Assembly: GCA_047967505.1 (NCBI GenBank)
Contig: CM106539.1
Strand: one strand, 5' to 3'
DNA length: 64,000 nucleotides
Origin: Dipteris shenzhenensis
Taxonomy: Eukaryota; Polypodiophyta; Polypodiopsida; Gleicheniales
Part shown: in pieces, positions 42,165 to 53,492 of the stretch
Position numbering within the stretch: position 1 is the first letter of the stretch
Layout: every line of letters begins with the position of its first letter
Notes under the pieces: model-generated
Told to the model about the DNA's origin: nothing
Seen by the model: only the letters and a program-made list of their open reading frames with translations
Databases searched by the model: none
Position numbers and translations under genes: made by a program

Positions 42165-43919
42165 CTCGCATTTACCTCCATAGGTGTAGCTATCTCCTTG
42201 CACTCAAACATACCAAATGCCTTCAAGATCTCCCTTGCATATTTCTACTGAGAGATGCAGATCTTGCCTGGCTCTTGCTAGACTTCAATCCCCAAACAGT
42301 AGTGCGTCAAGCCCAAGTCTGTCATCTCAAACTCTATGCTCAACGCCTTTCTAGTCTATTGGATCATGTCATCATAGTCACCTATAATAAGGAGATCATC
42401 CACATATAGAACAATAATAGCAGATTTCCACCTTTCATGTACACATACAAGTTAGCATCTGAGGCACATATTTTGAAGCTTAATTTATGAAAGAATTTGT
42501 CTATCCATTTGTACCATGCTCTTGGGGCCTGTTTCAGCCCGTACAGAGCCTTCTTCAACTTACATACCTTGTCCTCAGAATGGGGGGCCTCAAACCCAAG
42601 TGGCTGAGCCACGTACACCTCCTCCTTGAGGTCACTATTCAAGAATGCTGATATAACATCCATTTGATAAACTGGCCACTTTTTATGAGCAGCCACCAAT
42701 AGTGATGTGCGAATAGTGGTCATTCTGGTAGTTGGTGTGAAAGATTCCTGAAAATCAAACCCTTCAACCTGCAGAAATCCTTGTGCAACCAATATGGCTT
42801 TGTACTTTTTCAAAGTCCCATTGGCCTTGTACTTTACCTTCCAAACCCACTTGGTGCCAATAACCTTTCTGTTAGGTGGTCAATCTACCAGCTGCCAAGT
42901 TTCATTCTTCATGATACTGTCATATTCTACTTGCATAGCGTTTTTCCAATCTCGGTTTGCAAGTGCTTCCTCCAAACTCGCAGGCTCCTTTACTTCTGCA
43001 ATAATCTCAGCCCCACCATCAAGGCCATATTGACTATGTGAGCAGAAGCCCTCCTTTACTCCTTGATTCTCTGAGACCACCTTGGTCCATCTGCATGCTG
43101 CTCAATAGACATAGGCATGTAGATATCATGGTTGTAGAGCTGCCTTACCCATTGCGGCAATGGCTTTTCCGGTGGTGTAATAGCAGGTGGGTGACTTATA
43201 CCTTCATCATTTGATATCTCCTCCTCCTTTACAGCTCCTGCGAAAAGTCCATAGTGAATTACCTCTTTGCTTGATGATAAAGTGGAAGAGCTCTTCTCTG
43301 CCTCCACTGCTAGAGGAGTGTTTGCTCTATTCTTGCTTTCTTGTGGGAATGCCTTTCTCTGTTGCTTGCCCATCATGCAAGCTTCACACGGTTCTTTGAT
43401 TTCTACTACTGCAGGTAAGTGAGCAACCCTAACTTGCTTCTGCATCTCCTTCAGCACTGCAAATCCGATGTGGCCGAATCTTTCATGCCAAAGTCTGCTT
43501 GTGCCCACTCCAGCGGTGGCTGTAAGAGCACTTAGCTCATACAGGTTGTTCCTCCTTACTCCTGTGCCAACGAGATTGCCAGCACTATCTAGGATTTTTG
43601 CTCCTGTCTTGTTGAACCTCACCTCATGGTCAAGATTAGTTATGGAAGCAACTGATAGCAAATTTCTCCTGATTTGTGGAACATAAAGCACATTAGATAG
43701 TTTATTAACATCTCCATTTACAAAAACAAATGAAACTGTACTTGTATCCTCAACAGGGCATTTTGTGTTATTTCCAACGGTCTCACAGTGATGGGTTCCT
43801 AAATAGGGCGTACAGAGCATCTGCGTTCCTCCGTTTCCAAACTCATAGAAGGATGGCATTAGGAGGTATCGTACTCCCCAGATTTGCTGGGTCGCGGGTT
43901 CCTTATGGTTCTGGGTCAC
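42165..43919 (-). pseudogene. pol: copia C pol, internally deleted
   Basis: From 43919: a SVSFVFVNGDVNKLSNVLYVPQIRRNLLSV region, then LWHERFGHIGF and [26 protein letters not shown] (about 43370), which jumps directly to AVEAEKSSSTLSS. The integrase core that follows this point in copia B is therefore deleted. After a stop near 43056 the linker and RT continue in other frames ([62 protein letters not shown] instead of YVDDLI) to [17 protein letters not shown] and ATPMEVNA at 42165. Stops and a frameshift at the YVDD box show it is dead. Confidence 0.85.
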
Positions 43920-44147
43920 CCGAGTACTATCTCCAAAAGCTCATATGAATCCAGAATAGTAGTAATTTTAAACTTCCACAGAGTGTAGTTCATACCATCT
44001 AGCTTGCCTTTAGTGAAGGCTGGTGGGCGAATTGTCAATGCCTGGATTGTTGGTGAAGCTAGTGCAACTCAAGCTGCTCTTGCCATCACTCCGTATGCTG
44101 TTGAAGCCCTTGCATCTCTTCTACTCTTCGATCCTTAGAGCCACCTA
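43920..44147 (-). pseudogene. gag: copia C gag start
   Basis: Minus-strand translation contains KLDGMNYTLWKFKITTILDSYELLEIVLG, the usual N-terminal gag pattern (L.G.NY..W...), preceded by a TGA-broken start and followed by a TGA. The rest of gag is deleted. Confidence 0.65.
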
Positions 44148-44160
44148 GGCTCTGATACCA
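44148..44160 (-). other. primer-binding site of copia C
   Basis: TGGTATCAGAGCC on the minus strand, directly after the LTR end TTTAACA; complementary to initiator tRNA-Met. Confidence 0.92.
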
Positions 44161-45028
44161 TGTTAAATTACACGGCGCAGTAGAACAGAAAGTGAACAAA
44201 GAATAGATAGTACACAGCAAACTGGAGATGAATAAAATTTTCCTTCAATACTGATGTAGTACAGATGATGGCTCCATCCACCCGTGTGCTTCCACAGTGG
44301 AGCTTAGATGGTGATCTAGACAGATACTAGGTGAAGAGCTACTAGCTGGAAGATCTAATCTGGTACAATGGACTAGGGAGGTTGCCCCTTTATAGCTATG
44401 AGGGTGGTAGTCAGATCAACATAGTTGATGGAACCGACTAGTCAACTCGGGGGGGTCACTCATCATATGTAACCCTATCACGTGAGTTCAACAGAAGGAT
44501 ATTTTTTATTTCTGAAATTTACATAAATAAATATACATAAGGGACTATTTAAAATAGTTTTGGAAAAAATTTACAGATTTGTATAGAAAAGGGGTACATT
44601 TTATTAAAGAAAAATTTACAGATAAGGGATTTTAGAAATAGGCCTTGAACGCACGTGGTATAGAGGGTTTATACATAGTGACCCCCCCGAGCTAGTCAAC
44701 CTAGTTAGTGAGGCCGACCAGTCAACCTAGTCGGTGGAATCGACTAGTCGTCCATGGAATATTTAGGGAATATTTCCTATACCGTCACCTCGAGGGCTCT
44801 CGCCCCCGAACCCCCACCAGGGCGGCCGCTGGCCCCCCTGGGACCCCCCAGCTGACCCCCAGACCCTAGCAAGAGCAAGGGGCTCCCACACAATCACCTT
44901 CATAGACCTCATCTGACATGCAAGTCATGATCCATCCAATGTCCTGGGTTCACACATGGCTTCTCCTCATATGGTGGCCTTATAACTTGGTGGTTACTAG
45001 GAGGGTGGAGCATTGAGCATATCTAACA
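44161..45028 (-). repeat. 5' LTR of copia C (614 bp plus MITE)
   Basis: On the minus strand it starts TGTTAGATATGC at 45028 and ends TTTAACA at 44161. The first 90 bases are alignable to the copia B LTR (shared CATATGAGGAGAAGCCATG). It has a G-rich block at about 44810-44880 and a TATA-like CTATAAAGG near 44387-44395. Removing the MITE and one TSD leaves 614 bp. Confidence 0.88.
44446..44691. mobile_element. 246-bp MITE, copy 2 (8-bp TSD)
   Basis: Same length, orientation and 15-bp termini as the element at 4198-4443, with about five substitutions over 246 bp. Flanked by CTAGTCAA at 44438-44445 and 44692-44699. It lies inside the LTR of copia C. Confidence 0.92.
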
Positions 45029-46700
45029 TTTACAACTAGTTGATCTAAGCTTTGCACCCTTTTCACTTTCTGTAGGTCATTTCTTCGATTAGAGAGCATC
45101 GCCTCTTGGGCATGCATTTCCCAAGGTGTTGGTAGGGTTGTTACTCTACAAATTTTAGGATGCAGGCCAAAGCTTGTGAAGACTCGAGATTGGTATTCAT
45201 CTAAATGGCCTAATATTGCTGCCTCGCATTCTCCCACCAATTGTGACACCATAGCTCATGTTCTTTGCTCCGATTCTTTGAAACACACTTACTTAAGTTG
45301 TTATTTATTTATTATTTTTCAATTTGTTTAGAAATACTAAACTCCAATTTCTCTCTAACCATAATTCTTTTTGCTAAGATATTAACTAAAAATTTCAAGC
45401 TTTAAAAGTACCCTAGATTTTTCTAGTTTATAATTTGCTTTGTCTTACATGCATAGTTTAAGAGAGAAATTTGTTTCCTTAAATTAATGTGCCTAAATCA
45501 CCTTCTCTCTTGGTCCTTAACAAGCTTTGGATTGACTTTTTTGCTTTTATTTTTCTTTATTAAATCTTTTTCCTTGTTTAAACCAATCTTTTCATTGCCC
45601 CTGGTTAGATGTTCTCCCCTATTTTGTTGGTTAATTAGTTGCTTTAATCAATTAATTGCCACTAATACATATAGAAATTCTTAAGCAAATTGGTTTATTT
45701 TCCCTTTAAAAAAAATATTTGTCTAGATTGCCCTTGTTGTGCAATGATGGGTGAGGATTAACCCCATTTTTAATTAAATTTTAATTACTTTTTTCTAAAA
45801 AAGGTGTGGACTACTCCCTTTAACAAGCTTTAAATTTTTCTCATAAGATGGTGCTTCTTCTCTAAGTCTATTTTAAATTATGTTTCTTCTAATGTGTGGA
45901 TACTAACCCCCTTTTTGTAATCACACATTATATGTGGATTTTTGCTCTAATTTAGAAATTCCTAGTCAAGCAATTTATGTACATTTTATTTCTCTAACCT
46001 ATTTTCAACCTTGAACAAAAATCTTTTTTATTAGTCTTAAATCTATCTAGAGGTTAGGTCAAGTTCTTAGGTAAAGCGATAACAAGCCAGGGAATACAGG
46101 CGTTACCTGTCTACCCAAGCTCAACTTTATTGTTCTAACAAATGGTTGGTTTGGATGGTGGTAGGTAAGTAGACCCTAACATCAGAGCCTGGACTTCTTC
46201 ATGCACTCGACACTGTTGTACTGATTCTTTGCTTAAGTTTCCAAACTCTATATAAAGAAAAATTCTATTGTCGATCCTCTGGCTTTCCGTACAAAATTTT
46301 TGGATTACAATATTGTCAAAAGTTACTTCAATTTTTGGATTACAATATTGTCAAAAGTTACTTCACTTTAGTTTTCTTAATGAAAATCCATTTCTCATAT
46401 GCATCTTTTTATAATTATCCAAAGGATTGAATTAATTGTATGGTTCATTTATTGATGGGATTATCAAATCTACACACGCACACGCACTTCTGTGTTTATG
46501 CACACTCTTTTTGAAATGAAGAATGTTGTGCGTGTGCTTTTCTTACTGAAAAATAAGTTTCATGTCCTATCAAATCATGTTTTTTTTATTTTTATTAGTT
46601 TCACATCATACCAAATCTTGTGTTATTTTTACTTTTATATTTAGAATTACATTTAAAAAATTCTAGAGACCCATAGTCCAAGTTCCATGAATCATGACCC
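45029..46700. other. AT-rich, no gene recognised
   Basis: No convincing coding sequence. A tandem duplication of about 37 bp (ATTTTTGGATTACAATATTG...) lies at 46297-46370. An ATCAGAGCCTGG near 46180 is reminiscent of a retrotransposon primer site but lacks an identifiable LTR. Confidence 0.4.
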
Positions 46701-49583
46701 TTAGATGATGAGCGGAGCAACAATATCTCAGGCAGTTTGGGTACTAGCCTATCTAAGTTGGTTGCTTATGTTAGAATCTTGGAGAAGCCCCTTGGGGCCT
46801 ATTCCTGTCAAGGAAGGCCAAAGGCGGTTCAACTTGAGCCATATATTATACAAGGCCACCCCGACATCTTTAGATTTGAAGCTCAATGCCACAGTCACAT
46901 TCGTGAATGTTAATAGACAAAGTTGCAATCAACAAATGTCATCAATAATGCAAGTTCCAAAAGTGGACACCAAGTCACTCTCATGGAGGTTGAATCGCAT
47001 GTCCTGAAATCACTTTTCCAACTTGTTGGCCAATGGCACCAACCATAACTGAAACAAAGGAAACGTATTAGGCCACTCCTGCTGCATACAAAGCATCCTC
47101 CTCCCAGTCCGACAGTTTCTTCTACGCAAAGCAGAAGATCACGAGGAGTCAGAACTCAGGTTACTGATTGTCTTCTCTCAAGCTCAGACTCCTTTTTCGT
47201 GGACGTAACTGTGTCCGCTCCTTGTCACCTCGAGCCCCTCCCCTTCGCACTCCCACACCAATGCGCACCAGTGCATTGCCAGATTCATCACCTATGGTAC
47301 CAGCAAGTGCCAAGAACCATGCGGTCCTGCTTGATTATTACCAATATCTATGTTGCCAACCCAGCAATTCATATCTTAGTGGTACCGTTTGTGCTATGCC
47401 CTGCAGCGAGAGATCTACTCCAGAGTCCAGACTCCAGTCCAGTATATTGCTTGTTGGATTTGATAGCGATTTCGTACCCTCTCGAATACTTGTCTCCAAG
47501 AGTCCGGACTTCCAGCCTGGGCCACCCACTAGTCATGACCCATTTCGCTCTGTAGCGTTTAATTGACGTATGCCTTGCACATCACATCAGCACAGGCTCT
47601 CGAGTCTCATCACTGTTATACACGATTCTCTTCATCGCTGCAGCCTCCATCATCGAGCGTCCTTTTAACAGCTATTAGCAGTACATCATTCACTGACTTT
47701 TGGCACCGAGCAATGCACAATGCACATGACAAAAGAAGCCACTCCATCGTAGAGTACAACGCCAGCCCCTACCAGGCCGGTTTTAGAATTAAAGAAATGT
47801 AGGCTACGTCCGCGGGGTAAACGATTGCTTCCACAGACCCGACGAGGATCGAGTCCGTTTTTGGTCGGCCTTGGGGGAACGGCTTTAGTGAAGGTTTTGG
47901 CCTGCCATGTGGGGTAAAGTCATCGACTTGGAGAGAAGGGAAAAATGATGATTATTTTCGGTTTTTTAGCCTGCCCTCTTAAGGTAGGTCTTAGTCATCG
48001 ACTTGGAGAGAAGGGAAAAATGATGATTATTTTCGGTTTTTTAGCCTGCCCTCTTAAGGTAGGTCTTAGTATCGAGTTTCAATCTTGAAAACTAAAAATG
48101 TTTTTCATGTGTAATTATTTGGCATCTTTATTTTGTGGTATATTGGATGTGTGCCACGTGATCTAATTGGATGTGTGCCACGTCTGCTTGTTTAGCATCA
48201 TTCTTTTTTTTCTCATTCATCTCTCCTCCTCATTGGGCAGGCCCGTTGAATCCGATTCACCTTGTTTTTTTAAATTCTGTGATTGGTCATTTACACTTGT
48301 CGAATTTGTGTGATTTGGATATTGTGTGAACGTCGGATGCGTGTCGCAGACTACTTCTTTGTAGTTCTTCTTTGGTGGTCGCGTGGAAATTAGTTGTGCG
48401 CATGCATGTCCATGCAATCTGCATACTCTCGATTCCTGTGGTGCTCCGTATTGGATTCCTTCTCCATCGTTTGGGAGGCCGTTTTCCTGCACCGCCTCTG
48501 TTTACCACAAGAAGCTGCATGGATGCTTGTCTCTTCCAGACGCCAGTAAATTTCAAAGTTCTCCATCGTCATCCACCGCTTGCGTGTTATCGTTGGTTCT
48601 TGTAGATACAATCAAATCACTGACGTAACGGTGCGACGTTCCACCAATGGTTGTATGAGTTCCAACTATTGCAAGCATCTGTAGCGATGGCCAAAGGTGT
48701 GTACTGCACTCTTGTAGTGGTGAAGCAGCTATTGAGGACATCGAAAGGTTGGAGAAAGATTGTGTAAACATTATAAGAGAGTTGAGCATTGTTGCATACT
48801 TCCTCATGTTGATTTTGGTATTCTCTGCTTCTCCTCTATTTGCCTGCCTACATAGTATCTATGTTCCATCTTTTCGTTCGTGGGCTATTGTTGATGTGAA
48901 CACAATATTTTTCTAGCTTCTGTGAAATCTTTTGCATGTTGTTCGTCTGCTATTTGCCATTTGTTTGTGGTCTGTTGTTGATGTGCACGGTATGTGGAGG
49001 TTACTTCTTTAAAATCGCCCTCTATGTGCCTATTGTACAATGTACGCAGGGTGTCACCACACGTTGTCCATTTGATCATTAAAGTCTTATTGAGCAGCTT
49101 GTCGTACAACATTCCATTGTATTTTCCTTTAATGTCTATTATGGCATAGTGCATTTCTTCCTGTGTATCAAGGAAGGCCTTCTTCTTTGATTTGTTGCGC
49201 TGTGTTACTTTTACCTATGCAACTATTCTTCTAGCCTCTCTTGGTATTTGTGAACCATCTTATAATAAACTCTCTTGCAGTAGTGCAGATTTTCTCTGTT
49301 ACGAAGTTGTGTTTCTTAGACACCCACATACTGTCAAACTCACACACACATGAAGTGATGCCATGGCTTGTGAAGCGGTTGCCACTATAGACAAAGATGT
49401 TTTCTTTTTTTAATTTTGTACGCAATGTTTGCCTTATTTTTTTCAATGTAACTTGAGAGATACTTTGAATGTTTTATTTTATAATCAGACAGTGAAGATA
49501 CACAATTTTCTAATTCATATGCAATATGTTGGGTTTCAACATCAAAGCACAACTCTATAAAGCATGATTTTGAAGATGATGCC
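46701..49583. other. no gene recognised; 75-bp tandem duplication
   Basis: Mixed-composition sequence with scattered short frames on both strands and no coherent protein signature. A nearly exact 75-bp tandem duplication lies at 47921-47995 and 47996-48070. A shorter direct repeat (TTGGATGTGTGCCACGT) lies near 48144 and 48167. Confidence 0.45.
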
Positions 49584-49907
49584 ATGTCGCACAAGTCATA
49601 CATTGATAGGCACAATGACACTCCACCCTTGTATACTATGCTTTATAATGTACATGCGATAGTCTCTCTAGGAGAGAATTTTGTTGGAGGAGGGAATTCT
49701 CTACCTATATTATCCATTGATGTCCTTTCCGAATGTATCAGGCACTGCCCTGCTTTTGAGGGGAAGTTATTAGCAAAGTATGGGACTTACGAGGATCGCA
49801 ATGCAAACTACCCCGTTTGCATCCGTGCTGACTTTTGCGATAAGCACAATTGTAACACCATCACACTAGTCGTGCCACATGCTTTTGTAGACCATACCTT
49901 GAGGTAG
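49584..49907 (+). CDS. unknown short ORF
   Basis: A 107-codon frame (MSHKSYIDRHNDTPPLYTML... ) with normal amino-acid composition and a CIRADFCDKHNC stretch. No recognised family, no ribosomal or promoter context, and it may be a fragment of a larger decayed gene. Reported only because composition is not low-complexity. Confidence 0.2.
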   Translation: MSHKSYIDRHNDTPPLYTMLYNVHAIVSLGENFVGGGNSLPILSIDVLSECIRHCPAFEGKLLAKYGTYEDRNANYPVCIRADFCDKHNCNTITLVVPHAFVDHTLR

Positions 49908-51047
49908 ATAGTTTTTATAAGAGGGTGATTGCATTTTGTTCTTTGTCCTCAGTTATTTCTTCAGGGTATGCTACACGAATTGTTACAAAATTGCTCACCA
50001 AGGACTCAAGTGAGACTTGAAGAGCTTGTAGCACCCGATTAAAGAGTATCATTATTTTGAGGGGTTGGTAGGTGGTGGTCTAGTAGGCTACAAGGTGTCC
50101 CTGAGCTTGGACTGCTGAGACTCGGCCGTAGGTCTACATGCAAGTTATGCCTATGTGTAGACTTTCGGGAGTGCAGATCCATGGCATGAGTTCTTTAGGC
50201 TTTGCGAGTTGCATCACCTCATCGTCCGCATGATAATTAAGGGACTCAGTGATGACGCGGCACCATCCTTGAAAGTTGAGAAGAATGGGATGGGTGGATA
50301 GGGTTTGGAGATCGGAGGGGCGAAGAAGAGATAGGGAGGTGGTCTGAAGGTCAAGAGAAAATAAGACATGGCTAAGATGGGGTGGTAGTGGTTGGGATTA
50401 TGATGGAGAATAGTTTGAAGGGTGTTGGGCAGTAGTAAAGTAGTGAGGTCTAGGTAGAAGGTGAGGTTTTGGGCACTGAGTGCATCGAAATGCATTTGGA
50501 GGGTTTGGGTGATGGTGCATGGTGCAAGTGTATGCGTGGCTAACTGTGCAGACACCTCCCAGTACGTCGTGAACTCCTGTTGCTTGTGGTCTTCCAACCC
50601 TGACTCCTCCGTGTGGCCAGTGGTGCACTGTCTTTCAATTTCTTCTTCGAGGGAGATCGTAAGGCTCCTATCTTGTGCCAGGAGATCATGTAGGGAGTGT
50701 ATCTATTGGTTGTGGGTCTACTAGGTGTGGGCGTACTGCTACTCTGCCTATGCTTTGCTGCTCTAGCATTGTGCGTAGGGCTGATTCTGCTTTTTTTTGC
50801 CTATTCCATAAATGCGTGGACCAGGGATACGCTAGTGGCAAGGTCATCTTTGACTTTCGTCAGACTATGAGCTCGAGCTCTTTAACCTTAGCCCGATATT
50901 CTTTGGCTTGATGTAGTGCGGCGTGGTTCGTTGCTTGTGCTGCGATCATTGGGAGGTAGCAAGCTAAGGGCGTCCACTTTCGGACCACTTTCGGGTGAGT
51001 TTGACACCCGCTCTAGTGAAAATACAAAGGTTTTGCTTCAGTCTGTG
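49908..51047. other. no gene recognised
   Basis: Minus-strand frames between 50214 and 50950 give short helical pieces (for example HQAKEYRAKVKELELIV near 50860-50910) interrupted by stops. This may be a decayed coiled-coil gene like the one at 37.6 kb. Nothing firmer can be said. Confidence 0.35.
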
Positions 51048-51709
51048 ATACCTCGATCGAGGTATTATCTCTAATGAAAATCACACACGAAGACAACCGA
51101 GCCAAGCCAATACCTTGATCGAGGTCCTGGACTTTTTTCACCGAACCGAGCCTATACCTCAATCGAGGTCTCATGGCATGCCACCTATACAAGCCACATA
51201 TACCTCGTTCGAGGTATCGTGGCAATCCAGCTATACCTCGATCGAGGTATTGGCATGTCCACATATCTTGATCTCGATCGTGTCATATACCTCGATCGAG
51301 GTAAATGCCATCCGACAGGGCAGTTGACATACCTCGATCGAGGTATGCTAGACTGATGACTTGGCCGCATGTCCAATACGTCGATCGAGGTATGTGGCAT
51401 CCGGCTGGCTGCTGACATACCTCGATCGAGGTATCGTGGCAGGTCCATACCTCAATCGAGGTAGATGGACCGATGTGTATGTGGCATGTCAAATACCTCG
51501 ATCGAGGTATAGAGGTATGACGGATCAATGTATATGTGGCATGTAAAATACCTCGATCGAGGTATCATGGCATGTCTATACCTCAATCAAGGTATATGTA
51601 TCGCTATGTATGTTGCATGTGAAATACCTCGATCGAGGTAGGGAAACCCTAAATTTTCGTATATAAAGAGAGGGACCCCCCCCCATTCTTCATACCTCGA
51701 TCGAGCTCC
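51048..51709. promoter_or_regulatory. array of 15 palindromes ATACCTCGATCGAGGTAT
   Basis: An 18-bp perfect palindrome occurs, exactly or with 1-3 changes, at 51048, 51110, 51154, 51200, 51233, 51287, 51329, 51376, 51417, 51447, 51493, 51548, 51578, 51624 and (half-site) 51692. Perfect copies are at 51048, 51233, 51329, 51417, 51493 and 51548. Spacing is 30-68 bp, mostly 41-47. Spacers are partly alike (GGCATGTC, GTGGCAT, TGTATGT). The array ends immediately upstream of a telo-box and TATA box, so dimeric protein-binding sites of a promoter or transposon subterminal region are likely. Confidence 0.85.
51644..51667 (+). promoter_or_regulatory. core promoter: telo-box and TATA box
   Basis: AAACCCTAAA (51644-51653), the plant telo-box, lies 6 bp before TATATAAA (51660-51667). 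A start site about 30 bp downstream would fall near 51690-51700. The last palindrome half-site overlaps this position. Confidence 0.7.
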
Positions 51710-51813
51710 TCCTCATCGAAATCGACGGATTTGTGGGAGGTCGACGGAATTACGCCAGCGACGGAGAGCGACCGACGGACAACGACGGAGACGGACGGAG
51801 CGGGAGAGTCCAG
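51690..51813 (+). other. putative non-coding first exon
   Basis: GC-rich and full of GACGGA/CGACGG repeats, in contrast to the very AT-rich DNA that follows. It ends GTCCAG|GTAAGG, a strong splice donor at 51814. No long ORF is present, so it would be a 5' leader. The gene it belongs to was not found in the window. Confidence 0.5.
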
Positions 51814-52845
51814 GTAAGGTTTTTTTAATGTAGCATTTTTTTTTTGTGAAAATTTATTTAAATTTTAGTTTATAGGAATAACTATAAAATATTTCTAAAT
51901 TTCAAATGCATTTTAAAGTTTTTTTATTTTTTTTAAAGAATTACTTAATTTTTTATTTAAAATGTGAAAATGTAAATATTTTGTTTTTTAAAATCATCTT
52001 TTAAAAAAAAGAGATTGAAGTTATTTTTTAAATTAGTGCTATTTTTATTTAAATAAAGAAACGTTTAAATTTTATTTTTAAAAATGATCTTTGAAAAAAA
52101 AGAAAAATAAGAGTTTATAGGAAAATGTAATCTAATTATAAAATATTTCAAATGCAGTTTAAAATTTTTTTAAATAAATTTTTTTAATTACGTAATTTTT
52201 TATTTAAAATTTGAAAATGTATATATTTTGTTTTTTAAATTCATCTATTTATAATTATAAAATATTTCTAAATTTCAAATGCATTTTAAAGTTTTTTTTT
52301 TGTGGAATTACGTAATTTTTTATTTAAAATGTGAAAATGTAAATATTTTGTTTTTTAAAATCATCTTTTTAAAAAAAGAGATTAAAGTTATTTTTTAAAT
52401 TAGTGCTATTTTTATTTAAATAAAAAACTTTTAAATTTTATTTTTAAAAATGATCTTTGAAAAAAAAAGAAAATAAGAGTTTATAGGAAAATGTAATCTA
52501 ATTATAAAATATTTCAGAATTTTAAATGCATTTTAAAAATTTTTTAAATATTTTTTTTTAATTACGTAATTTTTTATTTAAAATGTGAAAATGTATATAT
52601 TTTGTTTTTTAAATTCATTTATTTATAATTATAAAATATTTCTAAATTTAAAATGCATTTTAAAGTTTTTTTTTTGTGGAATTACATAATTTTTTATTTA
52701 AAATGTGAAAATGTAAATATTTTGTTTTTAAAAATCATCTTTAAAAAAAAAGACATAAAAGTTATTTTTTAAATTAGTGCTATTTTTATTTAAATAAAAA
52801 AACATTTAAATTTTATTTTTAAAAATGATCTTTGGTTGAGAGTTG
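51814..52845 (+). repeat. AT-rich intron-like tandem repeat (~370-bp unit)
   Basis: Extremely AT-rich. The landmark AAAATATTTCTAAATTT recurs at about 51890, 52258 and 52630, giving a unit of about 370 bp and some 2.6 copies. Each unit includes TTACGTAATTTTTTATTTAAAA and TTAGTGCTATTTTTATTT. It begins at the splice donor, so it would form the first part of an intron. Confidence 0.75.
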
Positions 52846-53492
52846 TTTCATAATTTAGGTAGAGTAAGTAGGCTGAGTTAACAAGCTAGAGCAAGATGAT
52901 CTAGTTAAGGCCTACTCAAAAAGTTGTTTAGGACTAGCTATTCCCAACTAGCTAGGAGCCAGTCATGCCAACCAATCATTCAATAGATGCTCCAAGTCAA
53001 GCAGTATAACCAGGGTTATCTCAATGACCATAACCTATCTCTATCCTATAAATATTTTCATTTCCTATATATTCTTTACATTTCAAGATGCTATTCTATA
53101 TTAGTTTGGCATATGTTTAGAGGTGCAATTTGACTTCCACTTGCAATAATTGAGAGGTGCATTTGTCCACCTTCATGTGGAATATTCTAGTATGCAGATC
53201 TTGCCTTGGGTTATTATCTTTCAAGTTAGCATCTATTCCTTGTAGTTTATTATAATGTATCGTACATAACATTTTCTTTCTATCACTCAGTATCTTTCCA
53301 TCTCTCTTCCAAAAATACACCTCTACTACATATGTTGACATGATAGTAGCGCCCATGGTAGTGTAGAGCCTTAAAAAACGGAGGAAGCATCTAGAACAAA
53401 AGCTATTTGCTATTGATTACAGCAAGGGTGGGTAGTATAGACAAGGAGAATGAGCTTGAAGAAATTGATTTTCTAAAGTAAACAACTTGTAA
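52846..53492. other. no gene recognised
   Basis: Single-copy-looking sequence between the AT-rich repeat and the satellite. A 79-codon minus frame at 53117-53356 has no recognised features. Confidence 0.4.

Larger units (their letters stand above)
42165..45028 (-). mobile_element. Ty1-copia element C, deleted and 3'-truncated
   Basis: Same family as copia B. Present: 5' LTR (44161-45028, with MITE), PBS, short gag start, protease-proximal region, integrase zinc finger and part of RT. Missing: most of gag, the integrase core, and everything after the RT ..ATPMEVNA block, where the CACTA terminus cuts it at 42164. It is non-autonomous. Confidence 0.85.

Noticed and set aside
46175-46195. ATCAGAGCCTGG as a primer-binding site of another retrotransposon
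   Set aside because: No LTR end adjoins it and no coding part follows.
47168-47566. 132-codon ORF and overlapping 118-codon ORF
   Set aside because: Two overlapping frames of similar length, no family resemblance and no intact neighbours; not enough to call a gene.
51048-51709. CRISPR-like array (short palindromic repeat with spacers)
   Set aside because: Spacers are variable in length and partly similar to each other, repeats are imperfect, there are no cas genes, and the genome is a plant's; the array leads to a TATA box.
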